Shown here: positions 47,601 through 61,700 of the stretch, one piece after another
How the letters are laid out: every line of letters starts with the position of its first letter
How positions within the stretch are numbered: position 1 is the first letter of the stretch
Source of the DNA: Penelope pileata
Taxonomy: Eukaryota > Chordata > Aves > Galliformes > Cracidae
Assembly (NCBI GenBank): GCA_013396635.1
Contig: WBMW01001574.1
Coordinates: 1,686,814 to 1,750,813 of the forward strand
Direction of reading: 5' to 3'
DNA: 64,000 nt
Position numbers and translations under genes: made by a program
The notes under the pieces: generated by a model
Seen by the model: only the letters and a program-made list of their open reading frames with translations
What the model was told of the DNA's origin: nothing
The model's database searches: none

Positions 47601-49288
47601 AGAGGCCTAATTCCCTCCTGTTATCCCAGTTTGATGCTGGCACACCACCAGTGGAGTGATAACTGTGGGAATCGGGTACGATGTCTGCAAAATGAAAGAT
47701 AGAGATGTTATTTGTATTTTGACTAGCTGTTGGGGTTTGAAAGATGTGGTTCATCTAGATTTACAGCATAGTTGTAAATTATTATTTTTTAAAATAAGTT
47801 TGTTTTTCATTAATATATGCTGTTAGACTGAAGCCATGTTTTTGTGCACTTCAGTGAACCTTTCAGTAGGATTGTTCTTGATGTTCTTGCCTGGATTACC
47901 TGTCATTTCCACAGTAAAGAATGAATATGAGAAAAAAAAGTAGAAGTGTGGAATCAAACTCTAGTATCCTCAACTCGAAAACAAATTGTTTTGATACAAC
48001 ATGGCTTTACTAAGATGCTCAATAGGTTTTATTTTCATTCAAACTCAGAAAACACATTCTGAAGCCTATCAGTCCACCGTCATTGCGATCATCATTGGCT
48101 TATCAGTTGGTAAACTGATAAAGTGGCTTCAGGATTCCCCCCCCTCCTTTCTGTATATACAATTTCTCATGTTATTCAGTAGGGTTAAATGTCAGACCAC
48201 TTGTCATCTGAGATTTGAGTCATGTCATATCTGTGGACTAGTGTTTGCTATGTAATTCTATTGCACTAGAAGATAACTTCTCCAAGTTTATCTTAACCCT
48301 AACTTACACTTCACGGTCACACAGTGATTAGCTTCTGTGGCACCAGTACTGGTGGGAAATCAGGTAGCCCTGCAATTTAGCCTTGTCGTGTCCCCACCTC
48401 AGTCATTTTGGGGCTGAAATAGTGACTGCACAAATTGGACACTGGAGAGCTCTGTGCGCTGCATTAAATGTTGTTCTCCAATAGGCTGAGGTACTGCTTG
48501 TAATTGCATGCTTGGTTATAGATACCATGGCTAACACCTTATTCAGAGGGAGGAAAATACTTGTGGTCTGTTTATTCCAATGTGTTCTGACTGTATAAAA
48601 GGTCACGGGAAGGTAAGGAGATCCTAGACCATCCTGTGTGCCTGAGGATGGACTGCAGGAAGACAGAGTGTAACCTGGCTTAGCAGAGACTCTTTTGCAG
48701 GAGTTGCTGTGAACTATAGGCAGGTTGCCACTTTAGGAAAAGGCCCATTATCCTCTGTAATCCTTTGTGAGGATCCTTTTCTGTCCTCTGAAGAATAAGA
48801 CCTGAGCCATTTGTGGAAGAGTCTTAGGAGGAAGAAAATTCTCAAGCCTTTCTGTTTCTTTAAACCAAGCCAAGTAAATTAGGGCTGACAAAATTCAGAC
48901 TCTCCTAAGAAAGAAAATGGGCTTATTATTCTTAAGTGTAGAGTCATACAAATAGATAATGAATTCTTAGATTTCTTACATATTTTGTGGTTTCACCCAA
49001 AATGCAGTTCATTCTTTAAGCAAAAGCAAAAGGAGAAACACTGATTTTTTTTTCCCCAGAAGCCAATATTCTCAAGTGTAATTATGATTATTTTTCTGGT
49101 TTTTAGACCTGCATATTAGCGACATATTCCCTTACACCACAGAGCCACTACAAGAGCATGATGGATCTGGATCATCACTTTCTAGTGTTAAGTGTGTGAG
49201 ATAAGTTTATGATGTCAGGAGGAAACTCAATATGAACTTACTCTCCGTACAGAATATATGAGTGTGATACCTTGGTTTCGCAGAACTG
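44621..49288. other. Upstream flank, no gene recognised
   Basis: Unique AT-rich sequence with short poly-T runs (for example near 46797). Open frames are below 100 codons and show no known domain. I looked for vitellogenin-like exons here and saw none. Confidence 0.55.
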
Positions 49289-49327
49289 GGTCACTGTGAC
49301 ATTAGGTCATGGGTCAGATAAGATAAG
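49289..49327. promoter_or_regulatory. Composite distal element: near-consensus ERE, DR1 and two GATA motifs
   Basis: GGTCACTGTGACA (49289-49301) matches the ERE consensus GGTCAnnnTGACC at every fixed base except the last. Two bases later AGGTCATGGGTCA (49304-49316) is a DR1 with one substitution, and AGATAAGATAAG (49316-49327), sharing its first base with the DR1, carries two abutting GATA motifs. The element lies about 5.3 kb upstream of the predicted vitellogenin start. A scan by eye for other palindromic EREs in the window found none. Enhancer activity is inferred. Confidence 0.6.
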
Positions 49328-49402
49328 CAGTGTATTATTCCTGAGGAAGGAGCAGATAATACTGTGCCAGTTCAAACAACAGGGATTGACTTTACTCCCC
49401 CA

Positions 49403-49425
49403 ATAAAAATAAATAAATAAATAAA
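49403..49425. repeat. (AAAT)n microsatellite
   Basis: About five AAAT units, roughly 75 bp beyond the composite hormone-response element and unrelated to it. Confidence 0.75.
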
Positions 49426-52400
49426 GTAAAGCAAAATCACCAATCAGTATTTGATCAATGACTGACTTCCACACATTATAGTGTCTAACCTTACAAAGGG
49501 TCTAAATATACAAAAGTAATATATTTTTGCATTTAAGGTGATGAGGATGTTAGTTCAGTAATAAATTGAGCACCGTATGTTTCATTACTTTGAAGGAAAT
49601 TTGCTACATTATTATTTCTGCATAGCATATATTAATCATAATTCTTTTTTCTGTATAAGACAGTTACAGTTTAAAATACTAAATAGGGCATGGATGTTTG
49701 TACCTGTTTATCAGGCAAGTGTAGACCCTCAACAGTGCTACCTTTCCACATTGCCGATAAACATCAGAGAACAAACCAATGCTCGAACACACCCTGGGCA
49801 AGACTACAAATAACTCATTTATTCACTCCCCTTCTAAAAAATGAGAACTGAACAAATTCCTGCATCCAAGAGATGTGGGATCTGGTTGCTGACTCAGGTC
49901 TGCAAGTTTTATCCAGCTGGTGCCTTATGCTATTAAACAATTGCATTTTCACCCTTGCAGAAAGTTTCGCATTCATTTGAGAGGGTACAATTTTAGTTTC
50001 TTATGATAAAGACTGAATTTTGATGCAGGAAGCATTTAACATGGCCAGAATACTACAAATGCTGTTCTCCAGTACGGTGTGTGCAGCCTTAATGAGTGTG
50101 CAGCTGCTCAAACTTTGTCTTCAAGGCTTTTTAGTCTGAATACTGGCAATAGTTAAAGGCAGGCTCTGGCTGGCTGGCTCTGCTTCCCACTCTACAATGA
50201 AGATTTTCACTGAGTTTAGTTGGAGCTACATCTACTACATACTGACACTAATTTGCTTTTTGAGCGATCTCTCTAACTTCAGTGCAAATATTCAAAGAAT
50301 AAAATTGTTCTCAGTTGGAGTAGGGTTTGAAAAATCTGCTCTATCATAGGTACTTCTCATAGGTTCTGTTTTTATAAAAGTTCTTTAAGACTTTGTTTCA
50401 GAAACCATTCCATTTCTTAACTGTTCATTTATGTATTTATTTATTTGTATATTTACAATAATACCTAAATTCAATTCCTTTTGATCATCTCATTATTTAA
50501 AGAAAACACTAGAAAATTATTATTTTCCTATGGTATAATTCAATTGTCAAGAAATTCTTGCATTGATAACCAAACAATACTGGTTTAAAAACTGAAAATT
50601 CTTTAATTCTTCAGGGAAGGCAATGGAATACAGCTGTATAGAGAGATTCCGTGTATGTTTTCTACAGTTTTATTTTGTTGGCTTTTCTTTCTCCTTCGAC
50701 AATTTATTTGTGATTCATTCATTTGCAGGCCAAGTTTCTTCTATGAAAAACAGATAGAGCTTGGCCAAATTACATGGAATTGACTCAGTTTACCCCAACA
50801 TTCATAATACATTTTTCCCAGAATTTTTGGACATTATCACTAAAAACAAAGAGTGTAAGAACTGAAATTGAACGAATTGTCCTCTTTGTTTAAAGATTAA
50901 GACCTTTCCTGCAACTAATAAAGCTATTTGGATTCATAGTTCTGTGAGTTTTCTGAAGTGAATTAGTCAAATCTACCACTTGTGCACTTAAAAATACATG
51001 CAGCACATAGCCTATATGGTATAATAAATACATTTAAACGTACATATTTATTTTAACTCCTAACTAGTTGTGCAGATATCTTGAACCACTTGTGCTCTTT
51101 GTCAGGCCACCACTGGCAACTACCCTCCAGCATAGGTGCCTGTGGCTGCTGTCTCACGTGCAATTAAAGCAGAACTTGTTACACAACCAAGAGCCTTTAT
51201 ATAGACTCTTGTATGCATAATGCTCAAATCCTTCTGTCAGTGAAAATGTTACTCATAAACAAATATTTTTTAAAATGTTTATATTCTAGACACAGCTGCT
51301 GGGATTTCTGTAGTGCAGTGTGCTCAAGTCATTGTTCCAATAGCGGTGCCATTGTTGAACTTGGAGTCGAAAGATACTATCATTTTAGGTAGAAGTGTTG
51401 GTACTAAATAATTCAGTGTCTTTCTGGAAGGTAGCAGCCCTGTAACCTTTCAGCTCTCCTCACCAACCAGTCTACAAAGGAATGCTGCCAGGAGAAGCCA
51501 TGGAGGAGTGTGGGAACAGCTTGTCTTCTAGGCATAAAAGTAACTGCTGGTAACAACAAAGGGAAATTAAAATATGAGACATATAGCTGTAAAAGAAAAT
51601 ATGCTCTACATGAAAGCACATCAGCAGCTCCATCTGTAAATTTCCACTTACCCAACACATCGGGAAATGTATAGGAAAAGATAAAAGGCAGTGACAGCAG
51701 TGCATGTACCAAGACTTAGGCAATGTCTGAAGAGAGAAACAAATGCTCTGTTTTAATGAGCCATGGAAAAGAAACTGATCTCAGAGCGCAGTTGAAAACC
51801 CAGGCTGGTCACCTGGGAAACGAGAAAAAGGGGAAAACAAGAAAATAGGCTATCAGCTCAAGCCTCACAAATCATTCACAAAATAAAACTACCATAAACT
51901 TGCAAGTTAGTGGTTAATAGTCTCTAAAATTATAGAACTGTCTATACTACATGTGGAACCAGAGGTACATGAACCTACCTGAACATCGAGGAAGGAAATT
52001 ATTGAAGCACTGAGACGAAAGTATATAAAAAGAGCATTAAAGGTATTTCTAGAGACATTTCTCTGACTTCAAGCAGCAATTTAACAATGGGCTTGAAATG
52101 ATTTGTCTTTTCATCCGGAAGTTACAGAAAATGGGAATTTGTTGTTGTTTATTCAGCAAATTGTCTCTTCCTTGCAAGAAGGGTGAGCCCTGTGGACAGA
52201 TTTTCAAAATAGACCTGGATTAAGCCCATGGACCTCTACGTCTGAGAAATAAGGTGTCAAAAACGACCACCAACAGCAGACCAGGGCAGAGGGAGAAGAA
52301 CTGTCACTGAGCTGCCTGCAATAGAATGATAGCACAAGGGGCAAGAGGAAGACCTTCAGCAATTGTATGAAAGTGCAGGCATGTTCAGGGAAGTAGGCAG

Positions 52401-55246
52401 ATTTTTCCAAGAGTATTCTCTTATCCTGAGAGACAATGGGTGCACATGTCACTGAAGAGCAGGAGACACACCAGAAGCCAACAACAGCTTCAAATTGATC
52501 TGGAGAGAGGAAAGAGATTCTGGCCTTCACAGGGAGGGTGTTGTTCAATTTCTTGCCATAGTACTTTGCACTGTCACTCATTTTGCTCCGGAGTCTTATA
52601 AGATGTTTGATCCAAGACAGGTGTTTTTGTCCCACTAATTATGCTTAATTGGAAACCTATTGTTTTTACTGAGAGACTCTTTGATCTCCTCAATAGACAG
52701 ATTGAAATAATATATGGAAAAAAGGGATTTCAACTGAAACACACAGGTGTTATTTTGTCTGTTTTATTACCTCAGCATTATGTAGTTTATTTTTGGCTTA
52801 CTGTCTTTGGAAAAAATGATTTGGATTTGCCTTTGTAAATAAAAGAAGATAGAGATGTTTTAGACAGTTTAAATAAATACACACCGAAAATGACTCGGGA
52901 AACAAATGAGAATTACTTGAAGCTGCACAGTGAAAACGACAGTTATATATAGAAAATTCTACCTTTCCATTTCGAAGCCCGTTTAAAATTCTTCAGATGA
53001 GAAGGCTGGAAAAGGTGTCTACTCCAGTCTCTTATCTGAAGCCAGGAGCAAGTGCAAAATGCAGAAAAAAAATGGAATGAAGAATAAACTTTTTTCCTTT
53101 TGATCTCTTCCTGGATCCTTCAGAACAATATAAGAGAGCTTCAGGTATTTTCTTTTTCTTAATCTTGCACTTCTGGAAGACTCCTGACTTTCATATATTC
53201 TGCTTTTCTCAGTTGGCTTTTCTATCTTAACTGGAAAGTTATTCTTTCTCTCTCACCATTTCCAGCCTCTTTCTTGCTTTGTGGCATTACAGACACAGTG
53301 ACTGTGTCCCAAACTCAAAGCTGAATGAGAAGCCCAGTACAACAATACCCCTCACATAGTTCCTTCATCTCTCAAACAGTCCACACTGTAGTTCTCTAAA
53401 CCTCTCAGTAATTTACATTGCTTCATGGGGACTTGGACTGTAGTAACTACGAAGAAGACTGAATTAAAACCAGAGAGATGAGTACTCCTTTAAACTGTCC
53501 AGAGAGTGGAAAAGGAGTGCTGTTTAAGCCATCCTTTGGGTGCTGCTGCCTCCTCCTGTGGCGTCCTGTCGATGTTACACTTCAGCTTTTTCTGCTTTAT
53601 GGACATACACAAAGGTATGCGAGGCACTCTCTTCACAAACCTCTCACAAAACTGTTCTTGTGTTTATGGTAGGCATTACTAATAAAGAAATAAGAAAAAT
53701 CCTGGCAGAGCTATTTGTATAAAATATTCTTTGTGTGTATGCTATACTGACTACCATGTATGTTAATGGCTCCATAACAAAATGTGAATGTTGGTCAATA
53801 GAAGTATGCTGTGTTGACCCCCAGGAACTCTGAGAAGGAAAAAGCCCAGCTTCACTTCAGCATTTCAAAACAAGAGATTGAGAGAGAAGGAGAAACAGCA
53901 AATACATAAGAAAACAGTCCAAGCACCTGATTTCCCTGCAGCAACTGTGCTGGCAGTAATTCATGTTCTGTGGTGGGAGGAAGGAGCTGCAAGCAGGGAT
54001 GGAAGGGGAAAGGAAAGGATGCTGACTTCTGTGCTTGAAATATCTCTCTTACAAATAAATGTTGCTGTTTGGTTGTGAAGTACAAGAGACAACAACACAA
54101 GGTACGTCTGCTTGAAGGACGTTAACACATTTCTCCCCATTTCTGTTTCATTCTCTATTTCATTAAACAAGAACTCTCCAGCAACAGTTTATCTTAACCT
54201 CATTAACAATCTCTGACAACTGCTTTCTCTCTATCTTTGCTTACCCCAAATGCTCATGGTCAAGAAAGACACAATTCACAGTTTTCTCTTCCTTAATTTT
54301 AATCATTTTTTTTCCCCTTATAAGGACTGCTTCCACAAGCACACTGCATAGTGCCTATGTGACAATTATGTGAGAGGTTCATAGTCTTTCACATTCCATA
54401 GTACAGAATTGAGCCTTTGGGGCACCTCAAAAAGTTTTTAAACACTTGATTTTATTCAGAGAAGAATCAAAGTGTTTCAGTAGAAGAAATTGTCTTTACA
54501 CACATAAAAAAATGAAGGTTTCTAAAGGGATCTTTTAGTTAGATGACAGAAAACCTGCATTTTGTAATACCGCAGGGGTTCTTTTAATAAGTCACTGAAA
54601 AGTTCCATTTGACAAGTTAAACCTTGAATTTTTTTTCATACTTATTATAGCCAAGGAGGTGCTAACCTAATACAATGGGCAAAGGAGTGTTATCACAATA
54701 CAATAGACCAGACAGAGTTAGTACAATACCGGGCAATAAGGGATCTCACTATAATGAGTGAGAGAAGCAGTGTCTGCAACATAAGAAGCAAGTTTCAGAA
54801 AAGAGAAAAGATGTGTTTGGTTTGTTCCCGGTCATTTTATAGCTGCAATTGTAACCCGATGCAATGACCTCAACATGCTTAAGAGTCTTCTTTAAAAAGT
54901 GAAATGATTGTTTCAGAGGTTCACAGGCCAAAAAAGACCACTAGAGTTCCTAAACTAGGGGCCTTAGTAACACAGGCTATAGATTATCACACAACGTTGC
55001 CTCAGTGTAACCTGATATTTTGGAGTTATATCAGTGGTGTTAGGCTGGGTCTTAGGCTGGTCTCGCGCATTGCTCACACTGATATGCTGTGAGGACTGTA
55101 GCAATCCTTAATTAAGACCAAATCTGAAGTTGCTTTTTTTTCTCTACATTTTTGGTATACATTTTCATGACCTTTTTTATATTCATGGCTTGAAGCCACT
55201 CTTCCATTTATGCTCAGTTTTTAGCTCATGCTGATATTTCAGGAGC
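49426..55246. other. Upstream flank, no gene recognised
   Basis: Unique sequence. The longest open frame, 52204-52635 on the minus strand, has 143 codons but no recognisable domain. The sequence of this frame alone does not support a gene. Confidence 0.55.
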
Positions 55247-55293
55247 ATTACAGGATAGTAATAATCTTGTAATAATTACAGGATAGTAATCTT

Positions 55294-55752
55294 GGCCACA
55301 AAGATGATCAGAGGGCTGGAGTACCTCCCCCATGAGGACAGACTGAGGGAGATGAGCTTGTTCAGCCTGGAGAAGAGAAGGCTGTGGGGAGACCTCATTG
55401 CAGCCTTCCAGTATATAAAAGGAGATTATAAACAGGAGGGGAACAAACTTTTCACAAGGGTAGACAGTGATAGGACAAGGGGGAACGGTTTTAAGCTGAA
55501 GGAGGGAAGGTTTAGATTAGACATTAGGGGAAAGTTCTTTACCGGGAGAGTGGTGAGGTGCTGGCACAGGCTGCCCAGAGAGATTGTGGATGCTCCGACC
55601 CTGGAGGTGTTCAAGGCCAGGTTGGATGGAATCCTGGGTAACCTGATCTAGTACCTAATCTGGAGGTTGGTGGCCCTGCCTGTGGTAGCGGGGTTAGAAC
55701 CTGATGATCCTTTGGGTCCCTTCCAACCCGAGCCATTCCATGATTCTATGAT
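55294..55752 (+). mobile_element. CR1 LINE 3' fragment upstream of the vitellogenin gene
   Basis: A fairly well preserved tail of CR1 ORF2: open for about 120 codons with LFSLEKRRLWGDLIAAFQYI, LFTRVDSDRTRGNGFKLKEG and LPREIVDAP, ending a few codons after LEVFKARLDG. It then has the CCTTCCAACC...ATTCTATGA 3' end. It is 5'-truncated and not autonomous. A 16-bp perfect direct repeat (55247-55262 and 55275-55290) sits just before it, probably a local duplication. Confidence 0.95.
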
Positions 55753-58700
55753 AGTCCTATTGAAAGTACAAAAGTTGTTTTACTAGAAGAACATTCCCAT
55801 CCACCACATCATTCTAAAGCACAACATAGTCAAAGTCTGCTTGAAAGAAGTTCATATGATGTGCTGTATGTAAATCTGTGCAGTTATTCATCAAACTAAA
55901 CTGTAAATTTATGTGACCTACTTTTCAAATTGTTTAGCACCTAATAGTATGCCTGCTGCCAATCAAATGGCAACTGCAGATATAATATATGCCCTTGATC
56001 TAGGAAGAACAGTTCTACGAATAACTTGAATAACACTTGGGCAGGGTGTAGGAAAAAATGAGATGGGTAAGAATACAACATTGCAGCATAGCTGTACGAA
56101 TACTTGGCTGGAGAAGATGTGCTTGTTCACTTGATAAGTGACCACAACGAAGTATGTGAGGTAGAACGGTGACATTGAGCTTAATTGTACCATACAGAGA
56201 TGCAATTTGGATCACTTAGATATGCAATATGATAGGCATCTGAAAGTCCAAGTAGCATCTTTCCTGTTGCTAAAAAGCTCTAATACAAAGGTTCATACAA
56301 AACAGTGACATTCTTAAAAATACCTGTCAGCAGTCATAATATATGATGCATTAACATTTCTGATGTAGATATGAAAGCAACATGTATTGGAGTTTAAGGA
56401 CAAATATGCTTATCTTTGAATTTGATTTTTCAAACATTTTTAATAGGTTGATATTGGAGAAAAAAGTGCATTCTTACCTTGCACAGAAAAACTGCATAGT
56501 AGTGTATGAGCTTGAATTCAAACACGAGAAAACACAGCAAAGTTACAAACATCACTAGAGAGAAACAATTCTTTTGGCTTCAGCAAGACCCAATTTATAG
56601 CTACTAAGAAAAAGAGACTGTGAAATATTTCTGAGTTCCAATTCCTAAATAGCCTGCAGGAGTTAGAAAATTTGGTTTTGTAGTTGTGGCAATGGATATA
56701 GCCTTAAAAGAACGGGTTTCAATTTATGGTTCCATGTTGCTTTTGGAGCAAATCACTCTTAATACAAATTGTGGGTAGTGTGTCATGCCTATTGGGCTAT
56801 AAAAATTTAAGACAAGGAAAGATCTCTCACTAGGGAAAGACTCAGCATCTACCTCAAAGAAATATCTATCTTGACTAAGAGGCTGAGGTATCCCTATATT
56901 AGAAATACTGATCAGTAAGAAAAACAAATACTTCCATCTCTTCCTAACCTGCCCTGGTTGTTGGAACTTAACCCAGATGTGAGACCAGGTACAAGTTTTT
57001 TCTTTTTCATATGGCTTTGTTGGAAAGCTGAGAGCAGACAGCTCTTGCTTGCTGAAGAGGAAGGCTGAAAAATAAGAAAATGTACCAAAGAGGTAAGAGA
57101 AAGCAGAAAGAAGAAGGAACTGGTGGAAGCAATCAAGCTGGTGAAGGTATTCTAGTGGGCTTTTGGTGAAGAGCAGCTGCCCCTGAAGACCAGTGTTAGG
57201 ACAAGGGAAGATATCTGGGCAAGTGGTGGTTGAAACAGTGCTGTTGAATCAGAAAATAGGGTGCTGGCAAAACAAGCAGAGGCTCATGTGAATCTCCCGT
57301 ACTGCAAGCCAGGAACAAATGCTTTCCAGGTCTTTTTTGCTTAGAGTCAGTAAGGATCAGCACTTATCCCAAGCAATTTCCACTTAATAACCTGGAACGG
57401 GTTAGAATAGGATGTTCTCAGATTAGAAAATTCTGTTTTTACCTCAAAGATAAACAAAATATAGGGGTAATGGTTAAGGTGAAAACTGATTATGAAGTCA
57501 AGTATACACGACTCAGAAGCAGAGTACAAAGCACAAGAAACAGCAAGGATGAGATCTTTGAGTCTTTTTTTTCTAGCCAGCACTCCATACAAAAACTCTG
57601 AGTTGCTCTGAGTTCTCTTCTTGTGCCTGCATTTGATGCTTCGTGCAGCCCTCACCATCCTACTTTTTCTCAGCCTTTCACAAATCCCTGCATCTTTAAC
57701 ATGCAGCATGCCTGACGTGGGGTGAGGTCTGGTGGTTTCAATAGATGTAGATGCTTTTTGTTCAGAATGGAGAGGGCATAGGTTAGAGAAAGAGCTGCCC
57801 CCTCTCTATCAGCCTTATTCTCTCCCTTCCCTAAGGGCCTTTGGGGAGTAATGTGGTGGGAAGACATGTAACAGATGGATAAAGCATGGCGAGAAGTTGT
57901 TTTTATCTGCCTGTAATGAGACATTGAGGTAGAAAGGACAGCAGTTTCTGAGCATTAGGAGGAAGGTTTGTTTGGCAGAGGTTTTGAAACTTGGTCACAT
58001 ATTTTTAATTTAACAGCTTACAAGATAGTGTATTTTAAGACTGAGTGAGTGTTTATGATCTGTACTGGAAAAAGACTATGGCATGAAGGTTGCTGGTGAA
58101 AACGGTTTCAGATTATGCCTGAAAAGCTGGCAAGGATGAAGGCAGCACTATTTACCCCGGCCCTTAACCCTGGCAAACCACATGCTGAACACCCTGCTTC
58201 TGCTCGGTGGCAGTACAGTATACACTGCCACTTCACTGCAGGAATTCAGCACGCAGCAATTACAGCACTCCTGTACCGTTGGAGGACAGCAACTTCCTTC
58301 AGTTTATACAGACATATGCATTTATAGCTAAGAGAATATGGCTTCCCATTAAGTGCCTCTCAACTCAAATAGCTCTGATTGTTCTGTCTCAAAGATGTTA
58401 GACATGCTTTTCTTTTTTTTTTTTTGTGAAAGCATGTAGAAAAGGACTTGTACTACCAAAGACAACTTTTCTTGCTTCTTATCCTTTAAATGCTTTTCAA
58501 AATGTTCCTATTTAATAACAGTTATCTTTATGTAGTAGCTGAATCTTTTCATAAGCTAATAGTTGTAAAGCACTGTCTACTTTGCTTAATGATACTATTT
58601 TCCCAATATAAAACAGGGCTAATGGGTGTCAAATGTGAAAGCAATATTCTTGCAATTTATCACTTAAGCCTTCTTTCACTTTTTGGGGGTGAATTGCTGT

Positions 58701-61700
58701 ATTTTTAAAGGGGAATTGATTGCCTTGAGTGAATTCTTCTATTCTTCTACATTAACAATTCATGAATGAAGCCAATAGCTTCAACACAATCTTCAGTTCC
58801 TTGTCCCACCAATAACCTCAGCTGTGTCCTGGAGGGTAAACTCACACTGCATCAATCAGCAGCCTTGGTGGTGTGTAGTGAAGCCATATGAACTGTAGCT
58901 TACATTATGTTCTTGTTTGCTCCCTTGACTTCTGGCAGTTGGGAACTACACAGAAATGAATTAACTGTTATAAAGTTTCCTGGCATGCGGAGCTTCACGT
59001 GATTGGAAAGTTACATTACTAGAAAGAACAGAGAATATAGATACTTACTCTGTGGTTTGGAACCAAATGCCAATGGTCAAATGATCCTTGTGCGTCTTTC
59101 TTTGCTGTCCCTCTCTCCCTGCCATTGTTAAGTGTTGGGCAAGCCCAGCTAAGCTCAGAAAGGTTCTGCAAGATGGAGGAGACCTTAGTTAAGGGACATT
59201 TCTGGACTACTTAAAACAAAGCCACTATAAAATTGAACTGGAAAAGGCAAAGAGGCCAGCAGTTTAAGAATACATTAAGACTGCGCCTGCAAATGAGTTC
59301 ATTCACTTCTTTTCATGAACTAACCTGGTGTTTCTATTCCCAAATGAGAAATAAGTGCACAGGCAGATATCCAAATGACTTAGTGTAGCTGTGTGCCTAC
59401 AAAACATAGACGTAGAGAATGAAATCTGTGAATGTGGCCTTCATCCTACCTTGTCAAGTGAGAGCTGCTGTGGAGATAAACTGATTACAGTGCATTGTGA
59501 TGGCTGGCTTTGAGTCAGTGGTACAACTCACCTCTGGCATGTCCCTCTCCTCACTGCTGCTGCTTTCTTTCTTGAAGGTCATCTGTTCTCAGGCACATTT
59601 TCCCCCTTTACCAGCTTTTTCTGCTCATGTACACACAAACGTGCACATATATCTCTCTCTGCTATGGTTTCCATCCATAGCATTTTCTGTCTCTGTATGC
59701 CACAGCCCATATCCACACACCCATGCCCTGTTCCTGAGCTGAGACCTGACTGTGCTAGAGCAAGCTTCACACATTTTGACTTTATGGACCTGAGTGCCTT
59801 TACATAAGCAGCAAAACATTACTAAATGTCACTGAACAAGAGGTCACTTCTAAAATGTGGGGCTGATTTTCTACTCTTTAGTATCAGATTTGTACTAAAC
59901 CTGTGATTTACTGGAGACCTTATTGGAGAGACACACAAATGCACACACACTACCTATATATGATTTTTCAGACTCTTATATTTTCCTGTATATGCTGCTA
60001 ACTCTTTCCATCAGACACTTTTTATAGTTCATTTTCACCATGGCACTTGGTATGGCTGATTATATCACTCTGTACATACACTCTGTACGGCAAACTCGAA
60101 AACAAAACAAAAACTCTTTACTGTTTTACAGCAACAAAAATAATTACTGTCTTTCATTAGAAATAACATTTTTGGGGTGACGAATACCCAGTTAAACTGA
60201 ATAAAGTGTTACTTTATTTTCTCAGAAAAACAACAAATGAAGAAATAAATAAGTAGTTTGATCCCTGTCATTGAAGCTATATTTAAGAAAAGCTGCTGTG
60301 GCTTCAGTTCTGAAGCACTTGACCTCTTTGGGATAGAAGAAATACAAAAGATGCTTATTTGTTTGCAGATTGTAAGATAGCAAGCAGCACAGCTGAAAAT
60401 ATAATCCTGAGATGACTTTTATTACAAATGATCTTGGGAGAAGAGGAAAAGGTATAAGAACAGAACAGAAATGAAAGAGGGAGAAAGGAATGATGGACGT
60501 TCAGGTTATATGAATAAAGAGCTAAGAAAAGATCTGTGGAAATAATTGATTTTTCTGATTCACCATTGACATTTCTTAAAAATCCCCAGGTAATTTAATC
60601 CCACCTGAACCTGATCTTTCTTCCTTTCTTTTTTTTTTCCCTACTTCTCAAAATTATCCACAATTGAAACAAAAATTGCTTGAGGTTAAATAAAAACATT
60701 TCATTTTTTTACATGAATTGTTTTTTAACTTTGATCTGAGACATTCTCTGAGACTTTAAAAATAAAAGAAGAACTTGAAAACAAAAGGCTTGATTCACAA
60801 GGACTTAGGCAACATTTACAAAACTGAGGAGAAAGAACAAGTAATGATCGTGTCTTTCACAAAATAGAGCAGGAACCAAGTGTGGGATATAGAAAATCAG
60901 CTTCATCTCCACTAAAGCTGTAGCACAGGCATTAATTTAGCTCTCCTTTCCTATCCTCATGTCATGTATTCAGACAAATAATAAGGAAGATTTTGATTAC
61001 TTGTTCATTATTTATCATGTTACAAAATAAAGTCTATAAATCCCAGCTGAGATCAGGGCTCCGTGTAGTCTAAACAGCATTAAAGAGATGACCTTGCTAC
61101 ACATGATGGAGATAGATCTGCATCCTGTTTTTAAGCTGTGGCAAAGATACAGAAAGGCTAAAGGTTTCTCATTTGTCCAAAGCAATCCCTTGAAACTGAG
61201 GTCAGAAATCCCAAGTCCAGGTTCAGCAGCTTTTCTGAAAAATATTCCACAAGACACTGTTAAACTCTCTCTGATGTTCCTCCACTGCTTTACTTCATAA
61301 ACTGGTAGTGCTGAGACTCCAGGAAAGCTCTGACCAGATAACCTTGATTGACAAAACATTTTACACGGACAAGGGCAAGGTAAACTTTCCCCAGACTAGT
61401 CTGCAGTGTCATAAATGTTTGCAGGATTGACTGTTCCCTCCAGAGGCAGCCCCATGCTTCGCCGTCTTTGCTGCATACAAATGAAGTCACTCCACAGCAC
61501 AAGTGAGTGCATATGCTGCGGTGTGACCTCCTGCTTTGTGACATCCATCAGTGAAATGTTCTATGGTAGCAGCTGCCTGAAAATCATCCAGTACATGAAT
61601 TTTTACTCTGATTTTATTAAAATCCAATCAATAAGGGCACAGAGCTTTAGTATTCTCACATACCTGCTCTGTAAATAAGGTAAATGAAATATTTACACAG

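Noticed and set aside
52204..52635. 143-codon minus-strand open frame
   Set aside because: It resembles no domain I know, and in AT-rich sequence of this size a few open stretches this long are expected by chance. A protein search would settle it.
57347..57709. 120-codon minus-strand open frame
   Set aside because: Low-complexity basic and hydrophobic stretches, no recognisable family, and no splice context.
61015..61359. 114-codon minus-strand open frame and overlapping frames to 61678
   Set aside because: No family resemblance, and both strands are open over the same region, which suggests chance.
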